Part shown: positions 24,857-33,978 of the stretch, piece by piece | Layout: every line of letters starts with the position of its first letter | Position numbering within the stretch: the stretch's first letter is position 1 | NCBI RefSeq assembly: GCF_947497285.1 | Contig: NZ_CANMFT010000002.1 | Span: forward strand, 186,001 to 250,000 | Length of the DNA: 64,000 nucleotides | Direction: 5' to 3' | Source: an uncultured Aliiroseovarius sp. | Lineage (GTDB): Bacteria; Pseudomonadota; Alphaproteobacteria; Rhodobacterales; Rhodobacteraceae | The notes under the pieces: model-generated | Told to the model about the DNA's origin: nothing | Seen by the model: the letters and a program-made list of their open reading frames with translations, nothing else | The model's database searches: none | Translations under genes and position numbers: made by a program

Positions 24857-26656
24857 CTAAATTGGCGCACATGCCGTGGCCAGCCAGTGCGACGCAGCGT
24901 CACTGAGGCGCGGCGCCAGCTTTTCCACGCAGGTCGCGTGGTAGTCATTCAGCCAAGCACGTTCTTCGCCCGACAACATGTCCGCAATCACCAGACTGGT
25001 GTCGACCGGCACGTAGGTCAGAGTCTCGAACGACAGCATGTTGCGGTCCGCATCACCACCGATCGGGCAGGTGGCCTCTTCTACGACAACAAGGTTTTCA
25101 AGCCGAATGCCGAACGCGCCTTCGCGGTAATAGCCCGGCTCGTTCGACAGGATCATGCCGGGCAGAAGTTCGACATCCGAGATCGCGTTGAACCGCTGCG
25201 GTCCCTCATGCACTGACAGATACGCACCGACGCCGTGCCCGGTGCCGTGGTTGAAATCCTGATGCGCGGCAAACAGCGGATAGCGCGCGATCGGGTCCAG
25301 ATCGCGCCCTGTCCGCCCCTTGGGGAAATAGACGCGCGACAACGCAATCATGCCTTGCAAGACACGGGTATAACAGCGCTTTTCTTCGTCTCCAACATCA
25401 CCGACCCGCAAGGTGCGCGTGATGTCCGTGGTCCCGTCGCGATACTGCCCGCCGCTGTCCAGCACGACCAGATTGCCGGGGGCAAGCGTGCGGTTTGTGT
25501 CATTGGTCACGCGGTAATGCATGATCGCGCCGTTGGGGCCAGCACCTGCGATGGTCTCAAACGAGATATCCAACAGAGCATTTGACGCCCGGCGGGTTTC
25601 CTCCAGCCGGGTGACCAGATCAATCTCGCTCAGGGCGGCTTTATCGGCAGCGTCATACCAGGTCAAAAACTCGACCATGGCGGCGGCGTCGCGCAGATGC
25701 GCCTCGCGCGCGCCCTTCAATTCGGTCGGGTTTTTCTGCGCCTTGGGCAGGATCGCGGGGTCATCGGCCCAGTCGATCTGGATACTGGCCTTGTCGAGAA
25801 CCTGTGAAACGGCAAGCGGCGCGGTCGCCTTGTCGACCCGAACCGGTCCGTCGAGCGTTTTCAGGTGGCTTGCGAAATCCTTGATCGGGTGCAGCGTCAC
25901 GTCCTTGTCAAGCTGGGCCTCGACCGTGCGACCTTCGGTGGTGAAGAACGCGACCGAGCCATCGTCAGACAGGATCGCGAAGCCTTGCACGACAGGAATA
26001 CGCGGTAGGTCGTCGCCGCGAATGTTCAGCATCCATGCGATGCTGTCAGACAGCGTGATGATGCAGGATTTTTGGCCGTCGGCCATCAAGCCGTCCGCCA
26101 GTTCCGACCGCTTCGCTGCGCTGGATTGCCCTGCAAATTCAACGGGTTGCTCGATGATCTTACCATTGGGGGCAGGGGGGCGATCTTCCCAGATCTGATC
26201 CACCAGATTGTCGGTCGCGATAAGCGTGAGCTTGGTGCCCTCAAGCGCCTTCTCAAGCGTCTCAATCTCGCCTTTGGTGTGCAGCCACGGGTCAAACCCG
26301 ATCTTCGCCGACTGCCCGTCCAGCGTTTCCTTCAACCAAGGTCCGGGCAGGGTTTCGGGCCAGTGAACCGGGGTGAACGCATCCATGTCAGCCTGCACGC
26401 GCACTTGTGTGCGATAACGTCCATCGACGAAGATGCCCGCGTGATCCTTCAAGGCGATACAGAACCCGGCCGACCCGGTGAAGCCTGTCAGCCACGCCAA
26501 ACGCGCATCGCAGTCGGCGACATATTCGCCTTGATGGGCGTCGGCGCGGGGCACGATGAACCCGTCCAGACCCTTCATCGACAGAGCGCGGCGCAAACGG
26601 TCCAACCGGACCGGGCCACGCGATGGGTCGGCGGTGCTGTCAAAGGTCTGGAACAT
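24857..26656 (-). CDS. Xaa-Pro aminopeptidase (aminopeptidase P family, large form)
   Basis: A 599-residue M24B peptidase that removes an N-terminal residue before proline. It has two creatinase-like N-terminal domains (about 20-310) and a catalytic pita-bread domain (about 320-540). Metal ligands are visible in VVLDSGGQYRDGTTDITR (two Asp), FNHGTGHGVGAYLSVHEGPQ (His), LSNEPGYY (Glu) and RLENLVVV (Glu). The extra C-terminal segment of about 60 residues is normal for this long form. ATG 26656 (MFQTFDSTAD) is chosen; the longer open frame upstream is not family-like. It is cytosolic, and lies between DUF427 and cobT. Confidence 0.93.
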   Translation of the reverse strand: MFQTFDSTADPSRGPVRLDRLRRALSMKGLDGFIVPRADAHQGEYVADCDARLAWLTGFTGSAGFCIALKDHAGIFVDGRYRTQVRVQADMDAFTPVHWPETLPGPWLKETLDGQSAKIGFDPWLHTKGEIETLEKALEGTKLTLIATDNLVDQIWEDRPPAPNGKIIEQPVEFAGQSSAAKRSELADGLMADGQKSCIITLSDSIAWMLNIRGDDLPRIPVVQGFAILSDDGSVAFFTTEGRTVEAQLDKDVTLHPIKDFASHLKTLDGPVRVDKATAPLAVSQVLDKASIQIDWADDPAILPKAQKNPTELKGAREAHLRDAAAMVEFLTWYDAADKAALSEIDLVTRLEETRRASNALLDISFETIAGAGPNGAIMHYRVTNDTNRTLAPGNLVVLDSGGQYRDGTTDITRTLRVGDVGDEEKRCYTRVLQGMIALSRVYFPKGRTGRDLDPIARYPLFAAHQDFNHGTGHGVGAYLSVHEGPQRFNAISDVELLPGMILSNEPGYYREGAFGIRLENLVVVEEATCPIGGDADRNMLSFETLTYVPVDTSLVIADMLSGEERAWLNDYHATCVEKLAPRLSDAASHWLATACAPI

Positions 26657-26753
26657 GGAGGGTCTCCGATTTGTCAGGATGGGGACGGTTTGCCGGGCGC
26701 GCAGGTGCAATCGCGCGCACCATGCCGTGAAACGCCAGCCGTGAAAAGGGGGG

Positions 26754-28628
26754 TCAGCTGACCTTCTTGATCCCCAACAGACGCGCCCGCGCGCGAGGGT
26801 CGGAATCAAACAGTGACGCCAACTGTTCGGTCATTGCACCCGCCAGTTGTTCCACATCCGTGATGGTGACCGCACGGTCGTAATAGCGGGTCACATCATG
26901 GCCGATACCAATCGCCAGAAGTTCAACCTGCTTGCGTTTCTCGACCATTTCGATCACGTCGCGCAGGTGTTTTTCCAGATAATTCGCAGGGTTAACGGAC
27001 AAAGTTGAATCGTCAACCGGCGCCCCGTCGGAAATCACCATCAGGATTTTGCGCTGTTCGGGCCGGGCCACGATCCGACGATGCGCCCATTCCAGCGCCT
27101 CGCCGTCGATGTTTTCTTTCAACAGCCCTTCTTTCATCATCAGGCCCAGATTGTCGCGCGTGCGCCGCATGGGGGCATCGGCCTTCTTATAGATGATGTG
27201 GCGCAGGTCGTTCAGACGGCCGGGCTGTTGCGGGCGGCCTTCTGCCAGCCATTTTTCGCGCGCAAGCCCGCCTTTCCAGGCGCGGGTGGTGAAACCCAGC
27301 ACCTCGACCTTGACCTGACAGCGTTCCAGCGTGCGGGCCAGAACGTCGGCACAGATCGCGGCGATGGAAATCGGGCGACCACGCATGGACCCGGAATTGT
27401 CCAGAAGCAGCGTGACCACGGTGTCGCGGAACTCGGTGTCTTTTTCCTGCTTGAACGACAGGGGGGTCGTCGGGTTGGCGACCACGCGGGCCAGACGTCC
27501 CGCATCCAGAATGCCCTCTTCCAGATCAAACAGCCACGAGCGGTTTTGCTGTGCTTGCAGGCGGCGCTGCAACTTGTTCGCCAGACGACTGACGGCGCCC
27601 TTCAAGGGCTCAAGCTGTTGGTCCAGATAGGCGCGCAGGCGTTCCAATTCGGCCGGTTCGGCCAAGTCCTCGGCCATGATCTCTTCGTCATGGTCGCTGT
27701 TATAGACAAGGTAATTCGGATCGGCATCGGACGCGGGGGGCGGCGCAGGTGGATCAAGCGGAGCGTCTGCGTCGGGCATCTCTGCCTCGTCGCTCATCTC
27801 GTCGTCAGCCATGTCGTCAAGCGTCACCTGAGCCTCAGACGGGTCCATCTGTTCGTCTTGCGCGCGTTCGGGGTCGGCTTCGGTTTCGTCCTGATCGTCG
27901 GCCGCTTGTTCATCTTGTTGATCATCGGATTGATCGTCATCGGGGGCAGCGTCTTCGTCGCTGTCATCCTCGGAATTGTCCGGGTCGTCGCCCAACTGGT
28001 CGCCATAGCCCAAATCTTCGATGATCTGGCGCGTGAAGCGGGCAAATTCCTGCTGGTCAGCGAGCTTGTCGCCCAGATTGTCCAGATGGTCGCCCGCCTG
28101 ACCTTCGATGAAATCACGCCATAGGTTCATCACATTGGCGGCGGCGGGGGGCATGTCGCGGCCCGTCGCCAGATGGCGCATCAGATAGCCGGCGGCGGTG
28201 GCCAAAGGGGCGTCGGCGGCGGTGGTGATCTGGTCAAACCCCGCGCGCATCGCGTCGCTTTCGATCTTGGCGTCGATGTTGCCAGCGGTGCCCGGCATGT
28301 CGCGCGCGCCGACCACCTCGCAACGGGCGGTTTCCATCGCTTCATAGATTTCGCGCGCCATGCCACTGGCGGGGGCGTATTTCGCGTGGGTTGCCTCGTT
28401 GTGGTAGCGCAGCTTCATCGCATAGGCGTCCGCCGTGCCGCGCGCCAACAACACCTCATCCCGCGTCATGCGTCGCGTGACCTGTGGCAGACGCATCGCG
28501 TCCTTCGTCACCCCCGACGGGTCCACCGTGAAGCTGACCGACAGTTCCGGCTCATCGGCAAGCGTCTTCGTCGCCTCAGCCAGCGCTTTCTTGAACGGAT
28601 CAGCAGGGTTGTCGGAGGGTTTGTTCAT
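26754..28628 (-). CDS. cobT: Aerobic cobaltochelatase subunit CobT
   Basis: A 624-residue subunit of the CobNST complex, which inserts cobalt into hydrogenobyrinic acid a,c-diamide in aerobic cobalamin synthesis. The N-terminal helical part (about 1-200) is followed by a very acidic Asp/Glu linker (about 210-310) and a C-terminal von Willebrand A domain with the metal site [10 protein letters not shown] (about 405). Together with the AAA+ subunit CobS it forms the ATP-driven chaperone of the chelatase. It is 133 bases from cobS on the same strand; cobN is not in the window. Length and layout are normal. Confidence 0.95.
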   Translation of the reverse strand: MNKPSDNPADPFKKALAEATKTLADEPELSVSFTVDPSGVTKDAMRLPQVTRRMTRDEVLLARGTADAYAMKLRYHNEATHAKYAPASGMAREIYEAMETARCEVVGARDMPGTAGNIDAKIESDAMRAGFDQITTAADAPLATAAGYLMRHLATGRDMPPAAANVMNLWRDFIEGQAGDHLDNLGDKLADQQEFARFTRQIIEDLGYGDQLGDDPDNSEDDSDEDAAPDDDQSDDQQDEQAADDQDETEADPERAQDEQMDPSEAQVTLDDMADDEMSDEAEMPDADAPLDPPAPPPASDADPNYLVYNSDHDEEIMAEDLAEPAELERLRAYLDQQLEPLKGAVSRLANKLQRRLQAQQNRSWLFDLEEGILDAGRLARVVANPTTPLSFKQEKDTEFRDTVVTLLLDNSGSMRGRPISIAAICADVLARTLERCQVKVEVLGFTTRAWKGGLAREKWLAEGRPQQPGRLNDLRHIIYKKADAPMRRTRDNLGLMMKEGLLKENIDGEALEWAHRRIVARPEQRKILMVISDGAPVDDSTLSVNPANYLEKHLRDVIEMVEKRKQVELLAIGIGHDVTRYYDRAVTITDVEQLAGAMTEQLASLFDSDPRARARLLGIKKVS

Positions 28629-28682
28629 TTGGTTGCTGCTTTGTTGCGCTTAGGGCTGCAAAGACCCGCGGGGTGGTGCGAA

Positions 28683-28712
28683 AGCGCCGCCCCATGGGGG
28701 CGGGTCGGCGCT
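28683..28712 (-). other. GC-rich hairpin between cobS and cobT
   Basis: Arms AGCGCCG (28683-28689) and CGGCGCT (28706-28712) with an inner GCCCC-ATG-GGGGC. There is no T run. cobS is transcribed first, so it may be an mRNA processing or stability element between the two coding regions. Confidence 0.4.
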
Positions 28713-28761
28713 GCCCGGTCTGGCGCCCGGGCGGTGCATGGCGATATCGGGCTTCTTGGTG

Positions 28762-29748
28762 TCACCCCAAGCTCATGCTCACCGCGCTCTCCGGCAGTTC
28801 CTCGTCAAAACAACGTTGATAGAACTCGGCCACCGTCTGGCGTTCCAGCTCGTCGCATTTGTTCAGGAAGGACAGCCGGAAGGCATAACCGACCGAGCGG
28901 AAGATATGCGCGTTTTGCGCCCAGTTGATCACGGTGCGCGGGCTCATCACGGTGGACAGATCGCCGTTCATGAACGCGGTGCGGGTCAGGTCGGCGACGG
29001 TGACCATCTGGGCTACGGTCTTGCGACCTTTCTCGGTGTTCAAAAGCGGGTTCTTCGCCAGCACGATGTTGGTCTCGGCGTCATGAGACAGATAGTTCAG
29101 CGTGGCGACCAGTGACCAACGGTCCATCTGTGCTTGGTTGATCTGTTGCACGCCGTGATACAACCCGGTCGTGTCGCCCAGACCCACGGTGTTTGCGGTG
29201 GCAAACAGGCGGAAGGAGGGGTGTGGGGTGATCACCTCGTTCTGGTCCAGCAGGGTCAGCTTGCCGTCATGCTCTAGCACGCGCTGGATGACGAACATAA
29301 CGTCGGCGCGGCCTGCGTCGTATTCGTCGAACACAATCGCGGTCGGGTTGCGCAGCGCCCATGGCAGGATGCCTTCCTGAAATTCGGTGACCTGCATCCC
29401 GTCTTTCAACTTGATCGCATCCTTGCCGATCAGGTCGATCCGGCTGATGTGGCTGTCAAGGTTCACTCGCACGGCGGGCCAGTTCAAACGGGCGGCAACC
29501 TGTTCGATATGGGTCGATTTGCCCGTGCCGTGATAGCCCTGGATCATCACGCGGCGATTGTGGCTAAAGCCTGCAAGGATCGCCAGTGTCGTGTCGGGAT
29601 CAAACTTGTAGGTCGGGTCGATCTCGGGCACACGATCCATGCGGTCGGCAAAGCCTTTGACATGCATATCGCTGTCGATGCCGAAAACCTCGCGGACCGA
29701 AATCTCTTCGGTGGGTTTTGCGTTCATATCCTGTGTGCCGTCAGCCAT
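28762..29748 (-). CDS. cobS: Aerobic cobaltochelatase subunit CobS
   Basis: A 328-residue AAA+ ATPase of the cobaltochelatase. The Walker A motif is GYHGTGKST (about 82), Walker B is the [14 protein letters not shown] segment (about 145), and a further MoxR-like block [19 protein letters not shown] follows. It works with CobT to drive cobalt insertion by CobN. ATG 29748 (MADGTQDMN) is chosen over a longer frame that reads into the upstream gap. The order J-domain protein, cobS, cobT on one strand with bolA divergent is a common Rhodobacteraceae arrangement. Confidence 0.95.
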   Translation of the reverse strand: MADGTQDMNAKPTEEISVREVFGIDSDMHVKGFADRMDRVPEIDPTYKFDPDTTLAILAGFSHNRRVMIQGYHGTGKSTHIEQVAARLNWPAVRVNLDSHISRIDLIGKDAIKLKDGMQVTEFQEGILPWALRNPTAIVFDEYDAGRADVMFVIQRVLEHDGKLTLLDQNEVITPHPSFRLFATANTVGLGDTTGLYHGVQQINQAQMDRWSLVATLNYLSHDAETNIVLAKNPLLNTEKGRKTVAQMVTVADLTRTAFMNGDLSTVMSPRTVINWAQNAHIFRSVGYAFRLSFLNKCDELERQTVAEFYQRCFDEELPESAVSMSLG

Positions 29749-29913
29749 CTGCGTAGTTCCTTCTGCCTCGCGCGTCGCAACCCGACTTTGATGCCTGATG
29801 TGCGAAGGGGGTGCAAGGGGAAGGGGACGAGATTTGTGACGCTGGGACAAGGTGGCGCAAGTGGTCGCCCAAGGTTTGTCTGACCCCCGCGCAAAGACAT
29901 GTGTGCAGTCGCA

Positions 29914-29942
29914 TTGAAAAAGGCGGCCCAAAGACCGCCCAT
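29914..29942 (-). terminator. Terminator of the J-domain gene
   Basis: On the minus strand GGCGGTC pairs with GGCCGCC around a short loop, followed by TTTTTC. It lies about 25 bases past the stop of the J-domain gene, so cobS probably has its own promoter. Confidence 0.7.
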
Positions 29943-29964
29943 TTCCGTGAAAAATACCCCAAGC

Positions 29965-30594
29965 TTATCTAAAGCTGCGGCTTTCCTTGATTTGATCCCA
30001 TGCCCAGACAACCTCTTGCAGCTGCTCTTCCTGTGACCGGTCGCCGCCGTTCATGTCGGGGTGCAGCACCTTGATCAGCTTCTTATAGGCCTTGCGGATC
30101 TCGGCTTTGTTCCAATGATCCTTGGCTTCCAGAATGTCGATCGCGCGCCGTTCGGTCGGGGGCAGTTTCCGTGTGCCGGTGATTGACTTGCCGGGGTTGC
30201 GTGTGGCGTTTTCGCCCAGCACCTGATGGGGGTCATCCACGCCCAATCGCGCCCAGGCGCGTTGTTCATCCTTGTTGGCCCCGAACGGTTTTGTTTCGCG
30301 TTCCCACACACGGTCCTTGTCAAACTGTTCGTGGATCTCGTCCTCGCTTGATCCGTCGAAGAAGTTCCACTTCAGGTTATATTCGCGCACGTGATCTTTG
30401 CAAAACCACTTGAATTCATCCAAGTGATCAGGCGACCGCGGCGCGCGGTATTTGCCAGCCTCCTGACAGCCACCATGTTCGCACACACGGGTCGAGGTCT
30501 CGAACTCGCCGGACATGCCGCGCTTGCCGCGTGGGTTCTTCTTTTTGGCCGCAGAGACTGAAATATCAAAACCAAATGGATCATTTCTGGACAT
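29965..30594 (-). CDS. J-domain (DnaJ-like) protein
   Basis: A 209-residue protein with a C-terminal J domain (about 148-205): helix II AEIRKAYKKLIKVL, the HPD motif in LHPDMNGGD, and a final helix. J domains stimulate DnaK. The N-terminal half is specific to this family and holds a CEHGGCQEAGKYRAP block and WFCKDHVREYN, with Cys/His spaced as for a possible zinc site. The target is unknown. It is divergent from bolA (74 bases apart) and precedes cobS; the adjacency of this J protein with cobST suggests, but does not show, a role in folding or loading the chelatase. Confidence 0.9.
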   Translation of the reverse strand: MSRNDPFGFDISVSAAKKKNPRGKRGMSGEFETSTRVCEHGGCQEAGKYRAPRSPDHLDEFKWFCKDHVREYNLKWNFFDGSSEDEIHEQFDKDRVWERETKPFGANKDEQRAWARLGVDDPHQVLGENATRNPGKSITGTRKLPPTERRAIDILEAKDHWNKAEIRKAYKKLIKVLHPDMNGGDRSQEEQLQEVVWAWDQIKESRSFR

Positions 30595-30668
30595 GGGAAT
30601 ACCCTTTTCGACTCGGACCAGAGAGTTTACTGCATTTTCCTAGGTATAGAAGAGGGAATGGCGAAGAA

Positions 30669-30926
30669 ATGACCCGAGCCGCGCAAATACATGAAAAGCT
30701 TCAGGCGGCCTTTTCGCCGCAACACCTTGAAGTGATTGACGAAAGTGAAAGCCACAGGGGGCATGCCGGGTATCAGGACGGCGGAGAAAGTCATTTCCGC
30801 GTCGTGATCCGGGCGCCTGTCTTCGGCAAGATGTCGCGTGTCGCACGGCACCGCGCCGTGCATGCTGCACTGGGGACGGCGCTGGTGGGGCAAATACATG
30901 CGCTGGCATTGGACATCGCGGCGTGA
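30669..30926 (+). CDS. BolA family protein
   Basis: An 85-residue single-domain BolA protein. HFRVVIRAPVFGKMSRVARHRAVH is the conserved strand-helix block, with the HR of the second helix and a His that can help bind a shared [2Fe-2S] cluster with a monothiol glutaredoxin. BolA proteins are linked to iron handling and cell-shape control. ATG 30669 follows a weak AAGAAA-type site; the frame is open further upstream but that part lies in the divergent promoter region. It stops 14 bases before the convergent DUF4177 gene. Confidence 0.92.
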   Translation: MTRAAQIHEKLQAAFSPQHLEVIDESESHRGHAGYQDGGESHFRVVIRAPVFGKMSRVARHRAVHAALGTALVGQIHALALDIAA

Positions 30927-30939
30927 CGACTGGACCGCG

Positions 30940-31335
30940 TCACGCTTTTTGACGGTCCACCGCCGGCGCGTGATCGCCGACGGCGTTTGCGTCCTCGGCC
31001 GATGGCAGTCGCGGGGCGTTCTGGCGCTCTTGCGCAGGCTCTTCAACGGTCGGAATGCTGTCGATTTTTGGCGACGCGACTGCTGCCACGTCTTCGACAT
31101 CCGCCAAAGGGCGGCGGAACACCAACAGGTTTTGATAGACCGTGGTGCGTCCGGTAAAGCCTGAACGTTCTTCGCTGGGCAGGGTGTCGGTGCGTTGGTA
31201 TTCCCAGCCTTCGGTGGCCATATCGTTCAAAAGCTCGGTCATTGCGTGGGCAAAGCGTCCATCTGAGCCCTTGATGCCCTTGGCTTTCTTCCCCTTGCGA
31301 GGGGCCGGGACCACCTCATATTCGTATAGCGTCAT
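30940..31335 (-). CDS. DUF4177 domain protein
   Basis: A 131-residue protein. The first 75 residues form the DUF4177 domain (MTLYEYEVVPAP, AMTELLNDMATEGWEYQRTDTLP, YQNLLVFRRPL), a small alpha/beta fold of unknown role. The remaining part is Pro/Ala/Glu-rich and probably disordered. No signal peptide or membrane segment. It lies downstream of gatB on the same strand, 132 bases apart with a hairpin between. Confidence 0.88.
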   Translation of the reverse strand: MTLYEYEVVPAPRKGKKAKGIKGSDGRFAHAMTELLNDMATEGWEYQRTDTLPSEERSGFTGRTTVYQNLLVFRRPLADVEDVAAVASPKIDSIPTVEEPAQERQNAPRLPSAEDANAVGDHAPAVDRQKA

Positions 31336-31417
31336 GGATTGTTTCCTTAAAACGACTGGCGCAGCCTAAACGATCGACGCACGTCCTGTCCAAGAAGATT
31401 GATTGGCTTGCGGAAAT

Positions 31418-31439
31418 CCGCCTGAGGGCCGCCTGAGGG
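31418..31439. repeat. Tandem duplication of an 11-bp unit
   Basis: CCGCCTGAGGG occurs twice head to tail, in the gap between gatB and the DUF4177 gene. The second copy supplies part of the hairpin at 31435-31453. Confidence 0.8.
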
Positions 31440-31453
31440 GCGTGTTTCCCCTC
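31435..31453 (-). terminator. Hairpin after gatB, possible terminator
   Basis: Arms GAGGGG (31435-31440) and CCCCTC (31448-31453), 15 bases past the gatB stop, without a T run. Confidence 0.4.
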
Positions 31454-31467
31454 GGATGGTCAGTTTT

Positions 31468-32982
31468 CTAGAGTCCCAGCTTTGCGCTCACAATCTCGTT
31501 CACCGCTTTCGGATTGGCCTTGCCGCCGGTGGCTTTCATGACCTGCCCGACGAAGAACCCAACCAGTTTCGGGTTTTCCTTGGCCTTTTCAACCTGGGCG
31601 GGGTTGGCGGCGATGACCGCGTCCACCGCGGCCTCGATCGCGCCTGTATCCGTCACCTGCTTCATGCCGCGATCTTCTACGATCTTGGCCGGGTCGCCGC
31701 CTTCGGTATAGATAATTTCGAACAGGTCTTTCGCGATCTTACCCGAAATGTCGCCCTTGCTGATCAGTTCGATGATCCCACCTAGTTGCGCCGGGCTAAC
31801 GGGGCTTTCCGAGATCGAGTGATCTTCCTTCTTCAGGCGTCCGAACAGCTCGTTAATGACCCAGTTCGCCGCCAGCTTGCCGTCACGGCCTTCGGCGACG
31901 GCTTCGAAAAACGCGGCGTTGCGCACGCCAGCGGTCAGAACGCCCGCGTCATATTCGGACAGGCCGAATTCGGTCACGAAACGCGCCTTTTTCTCGTCCG
32001 GCAGTTCGGGCAGGGTTTTGGCGATATCATCGACCCAGCTCTGTTCAATCTCCAACGGCAGCAAGTCGGGGCAGGGGAAATAGCGATAGTCATGCGCTTC
32101 TTCCTTGGACCGCATCGACCGGGTTTCGTTCTTGTCGGCGTCATACAGGCGCGTTTCCTGCGTGATCTCGCCCCCGTCTTCCAAAATGGCGATCTGCCGG
32201 CGGGCCTCATAATCAATCGCGGCTTGTATGAAGCGCATCGAGTTCATGTTCTTGATCTCGCACCGCGTGCCAAGATGGCCGAAATCCTGCGTCTCCATGT
32301 ATTTTTCATACTGACCCGGACGACAGACCGAGACGTTGACGTCCGCGCGCATGCTGCCGCTTTGCATGTTGCCGTCACAAGTGCCCAGATAGCGCAGGAT
32401 CTGGCGCAGCTTGGTGACAAAGGCGGCGGCTTCTTCCGGGCCGCGAATGTCGGGGCGGCTGACGATCTCCATCAGCGCGACACCGGTCCGGTTCAGGTCC
32501 ACGAAGGACATGTTGGGGTCCATGTCGTGCACCGACTTCCCTGCATCCTGTTCAAGGTGGATGCGTTCGATGCGAACCTTGCGGGCCACGCCGGGGCCCA
32601 TATCCACGATCACTTCGCCTTCGCCCACGATGGGGTGATAAAGCTGGCTGATCTGATAGCCCTGCGGCAGGTCCGGGTAGAAATAGTTCTTGCGGTCAAA
32701 GGCGGAAAACAAGTTGATCTCGGCCTTCAAACCCAACCCGGTGCGCACGGCTTGTTCGACGCAGTATTCGTTGATGACGGGCAACATGCCGGGCATGGCG
32801 GCATCCACGAAGGCGACGTTCGAATTGGGTTCGGCCCCAAACGTGGTCGATGCGCCCGAAAACAGCTTGGCGTTCGAGCTGACCTGCGCGTGGATTTCCA
32901 TCCCGATAACCAGTTCCCAATCGTCCTTGGCCCCGGCGATGACTTTCGGTGCGGGGGTTTCATAGGCGAGGTGATCCAGCAT
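31468..32982 (-). CDS. gatB: Aspartyl/glutamyl-tRNA amidotransferase subunit B
   Basis: A 504-residue GatB, the kinase subunit of GatCAB that converts Glu-tRNA-Gln (and Asp-tRNA-Asn) to the correct amide form. The catalytic cradle shows [22 protein letters not shown] near the N-terminus, [30 protein letters not shown] and [15 protein letters not shown]; the C-terminal helical and YqeY-like tail (about 355-500) ends with [18 protein letters not shown]. Normal length. gatA and gatC are not adjacent. It is a single gene with a 330-base gap to the divergent lytic transglycosylase gene. Confidence 0.97.
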   Translation of the reverse strand: MLDHLAYETPAPKVIAGAKDDWELVIGMEIHAQVSSNAKLFSGASTTFGAEPNSNVAFVDAAMPGMLPVINEYCVEQAVRTGLGLKAEINLFSAFDRKNYFYPDLPQGYQISQLYHPIVGEGEVIVDMGPGVARKVRIERIHLEQDAGKSVHDMDPNMSFVDLNRTGVALMEIVSRPDIRGPEEAAAFVTKLRQILRYLGTCDGNMQSGSMRADVNVSVCRPGQYEKYMETQDFGHLGTRCEIKNMNSMRFIQAAIDYEARRQIAILEDGGEITQETRLYDADKNETRSMRSKEEAHDYRYFPCPDLLPLEIEQSWVDDIAKTLPELPDEKKARFVTEFGLSEYDAGVLTAGVRNAAFFEAVAEGRDGKLAANWVINELFGRLKKEDHSISESPVSPAQLGGIIELISKGDISGKIAKDLFEIIYTEGGDPAKIVEDRGMKQVTDTGAIEAAVDAVIAANPAQVEKAKENPKLVGFFVGQVMKATGGKANPKAVNEIVSAKLGL

Positions 32983-33316
32983 GTGCGCGTTTCCCGTGTT
33001 TCACAATCCTGTCGCGTTCTAAGACAGGGAAAGCACAGGGGCAAGAGGCGCAAGCGTGCAGCGCACACGATGTTCAGGACGGCATGGCGGTGGAGGGTGA
33101 ATTCAACCTATGGCTATGCTGCGGTGCGGCGGGAGGCGGAAAAATCAGGCTAAAGTAGAAAGCGGCGATGCATACCCGCCTTGCAAACATGGCATATCAG
33201 CGAAAATCTGCCAATTGCTGCGCTGCCGCAATGGGGCGGTTGCTTAATGCAAGTGCCCCCCGTTATGCACCTGCGCTGAGACGAATGAGACGTGAACGGA
33301 CCTGAGTGGGGGCTCC
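32983..33316. other. Gene-free region between gatB and the lytic transglycosylase
   Basis: 334 bases that must hold divergent promoters. I see no tRNA or supportable ORF. A GGTGAATTCAACC stretch near 33096 looks like a T-arm but no acceptor or anticodon stem surrounds it. Confidence 0.4.
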
Positions 33317-33913
33317 ATGAAACGAATGATATTGGGCTTGTTGGCCGCGCTGATAATGGCACCAGCCGCACAAGCAAACGACATTTTCGGCACGCGCGGG
33401 GTGCGCACGCCGATGTTGACGATGAAGTGGGATGAAAAGCCGCAAGCCTCGGCTTGGACAGACGCGACCATGAAGGCGCTGGAAACCCACGGGGCTGTCT
33501 TGTCGCAAACCGTGCCTGCCGACATCGACACATGGTGCCCCGGCTATGAGAGCCAGGACCAAGTTGGGCGCAACGCGTTCTGGACCGGGCTTTTGTCCAC
33601 GCTGTCCTATTATGAAAGCACATGGCGCCCGACCGTCGTGGGCGGGGGTGGCAAGTGGTATGGGCTTGTGCAAATCCTGCCAGCCACTGCGCGCGGCTAT
33701 GGCTGCGAGGCGCAATCCGGCGCGGCCCTGAAAAAGGGCGAACTGAACCTGAGCTGCGCCGTGCGCATCATGGCGGTCACCGTGCCGCGCGACAATGTCG
33801 TATCGAAGGGCATGCGCGGCGTTGCAGCCGATTGGGGCCCGTTCCATTCCGAGCGTAAACGCAATGGGATGCGGGAATGGATCAAGGATCAGAGCTACTG
33901 CGCGGTCAGCTGA
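33317..33913 (+). CDS. Exported lytic transglycosylase (SLT-like)
   Basis: A 198-residue protein with a signal peptide (about 1-20, MKRMILGLLAALIMAPAAQA) and a small lysozyme-like domain. The catalytic Glu is in TLSYYESTWRP (about residue 97), followed by GLVQILPATARGYGC, the family's Gly-Leu-x-Gln block. Such enzymes cut the MurNAc-GlcNAc bond and leave 1,6-anhydro ends, the substrate later handled by AnmK. A few Cys (WCPGYE, GYGCEAQ, LSCAV) may form disulfides in the periplasm. It is monocistronic with a clear terminator downstream. Confidence 0.88.
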   Translation: MKRMILGLLAALIMAPAAQANDIFGTRGVRTPMLTMKWDEKPQASAWTDATMKALETHGAVLSQTVPADIDTWCPGYESQDQVGRNAFWTGLLSTLSYYESTWRPTVVGGGGKWYGLVQILPATARGYGCEAQSGAALKKGELNLSCAVRIMAVTVPRDNVVSKGMRGVAADWGPFHSERKRNGMREWIKDQSYCAVS

Positions 33914-33936
33914 TCAGCAGTTACATTCAGACAGAA

Positions 33937-33971
33937 AAAGGGCGGGCCATCTGGACCCGCCCTTTGTTTGT
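33937..33971. terminator. Bidirectional terminator between the transglycosylase gene and pepN
   Basis: Perfect arms AAAGGGCGGG (33937-33946) and CCCGCCCTTT (33956-33965), with T-rich flanks on the plus strand (TTTGTTTG) and the minus strand (CCCTTTTTCTG). It sits between two convergent genes. Confidence 0.85.
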
Positions 33972-33978
33972 GCGATCA

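Noticed and set aside
27081-28124. A 347-codon plus-strand frame opposite cobT, with hydrophobic Val/Ile-rich runs that look like membrane helices
   Set aside because: The runs are the complement of the Asp/Glu-rich linker of CobT (GAC/GAT and GAA/GAG read as GTC/ATC and TTC/CTC).
33080-33130. T-arm-like sequence hinting at a tRNA
   Set aside because: No matching acceptor, D or anticodon stems around it.
31786-33153. A 455-codon plus-strand frame opposite gatB
   Set aside because: Shadow of gatB; no recognisable domain and no ribosome site.
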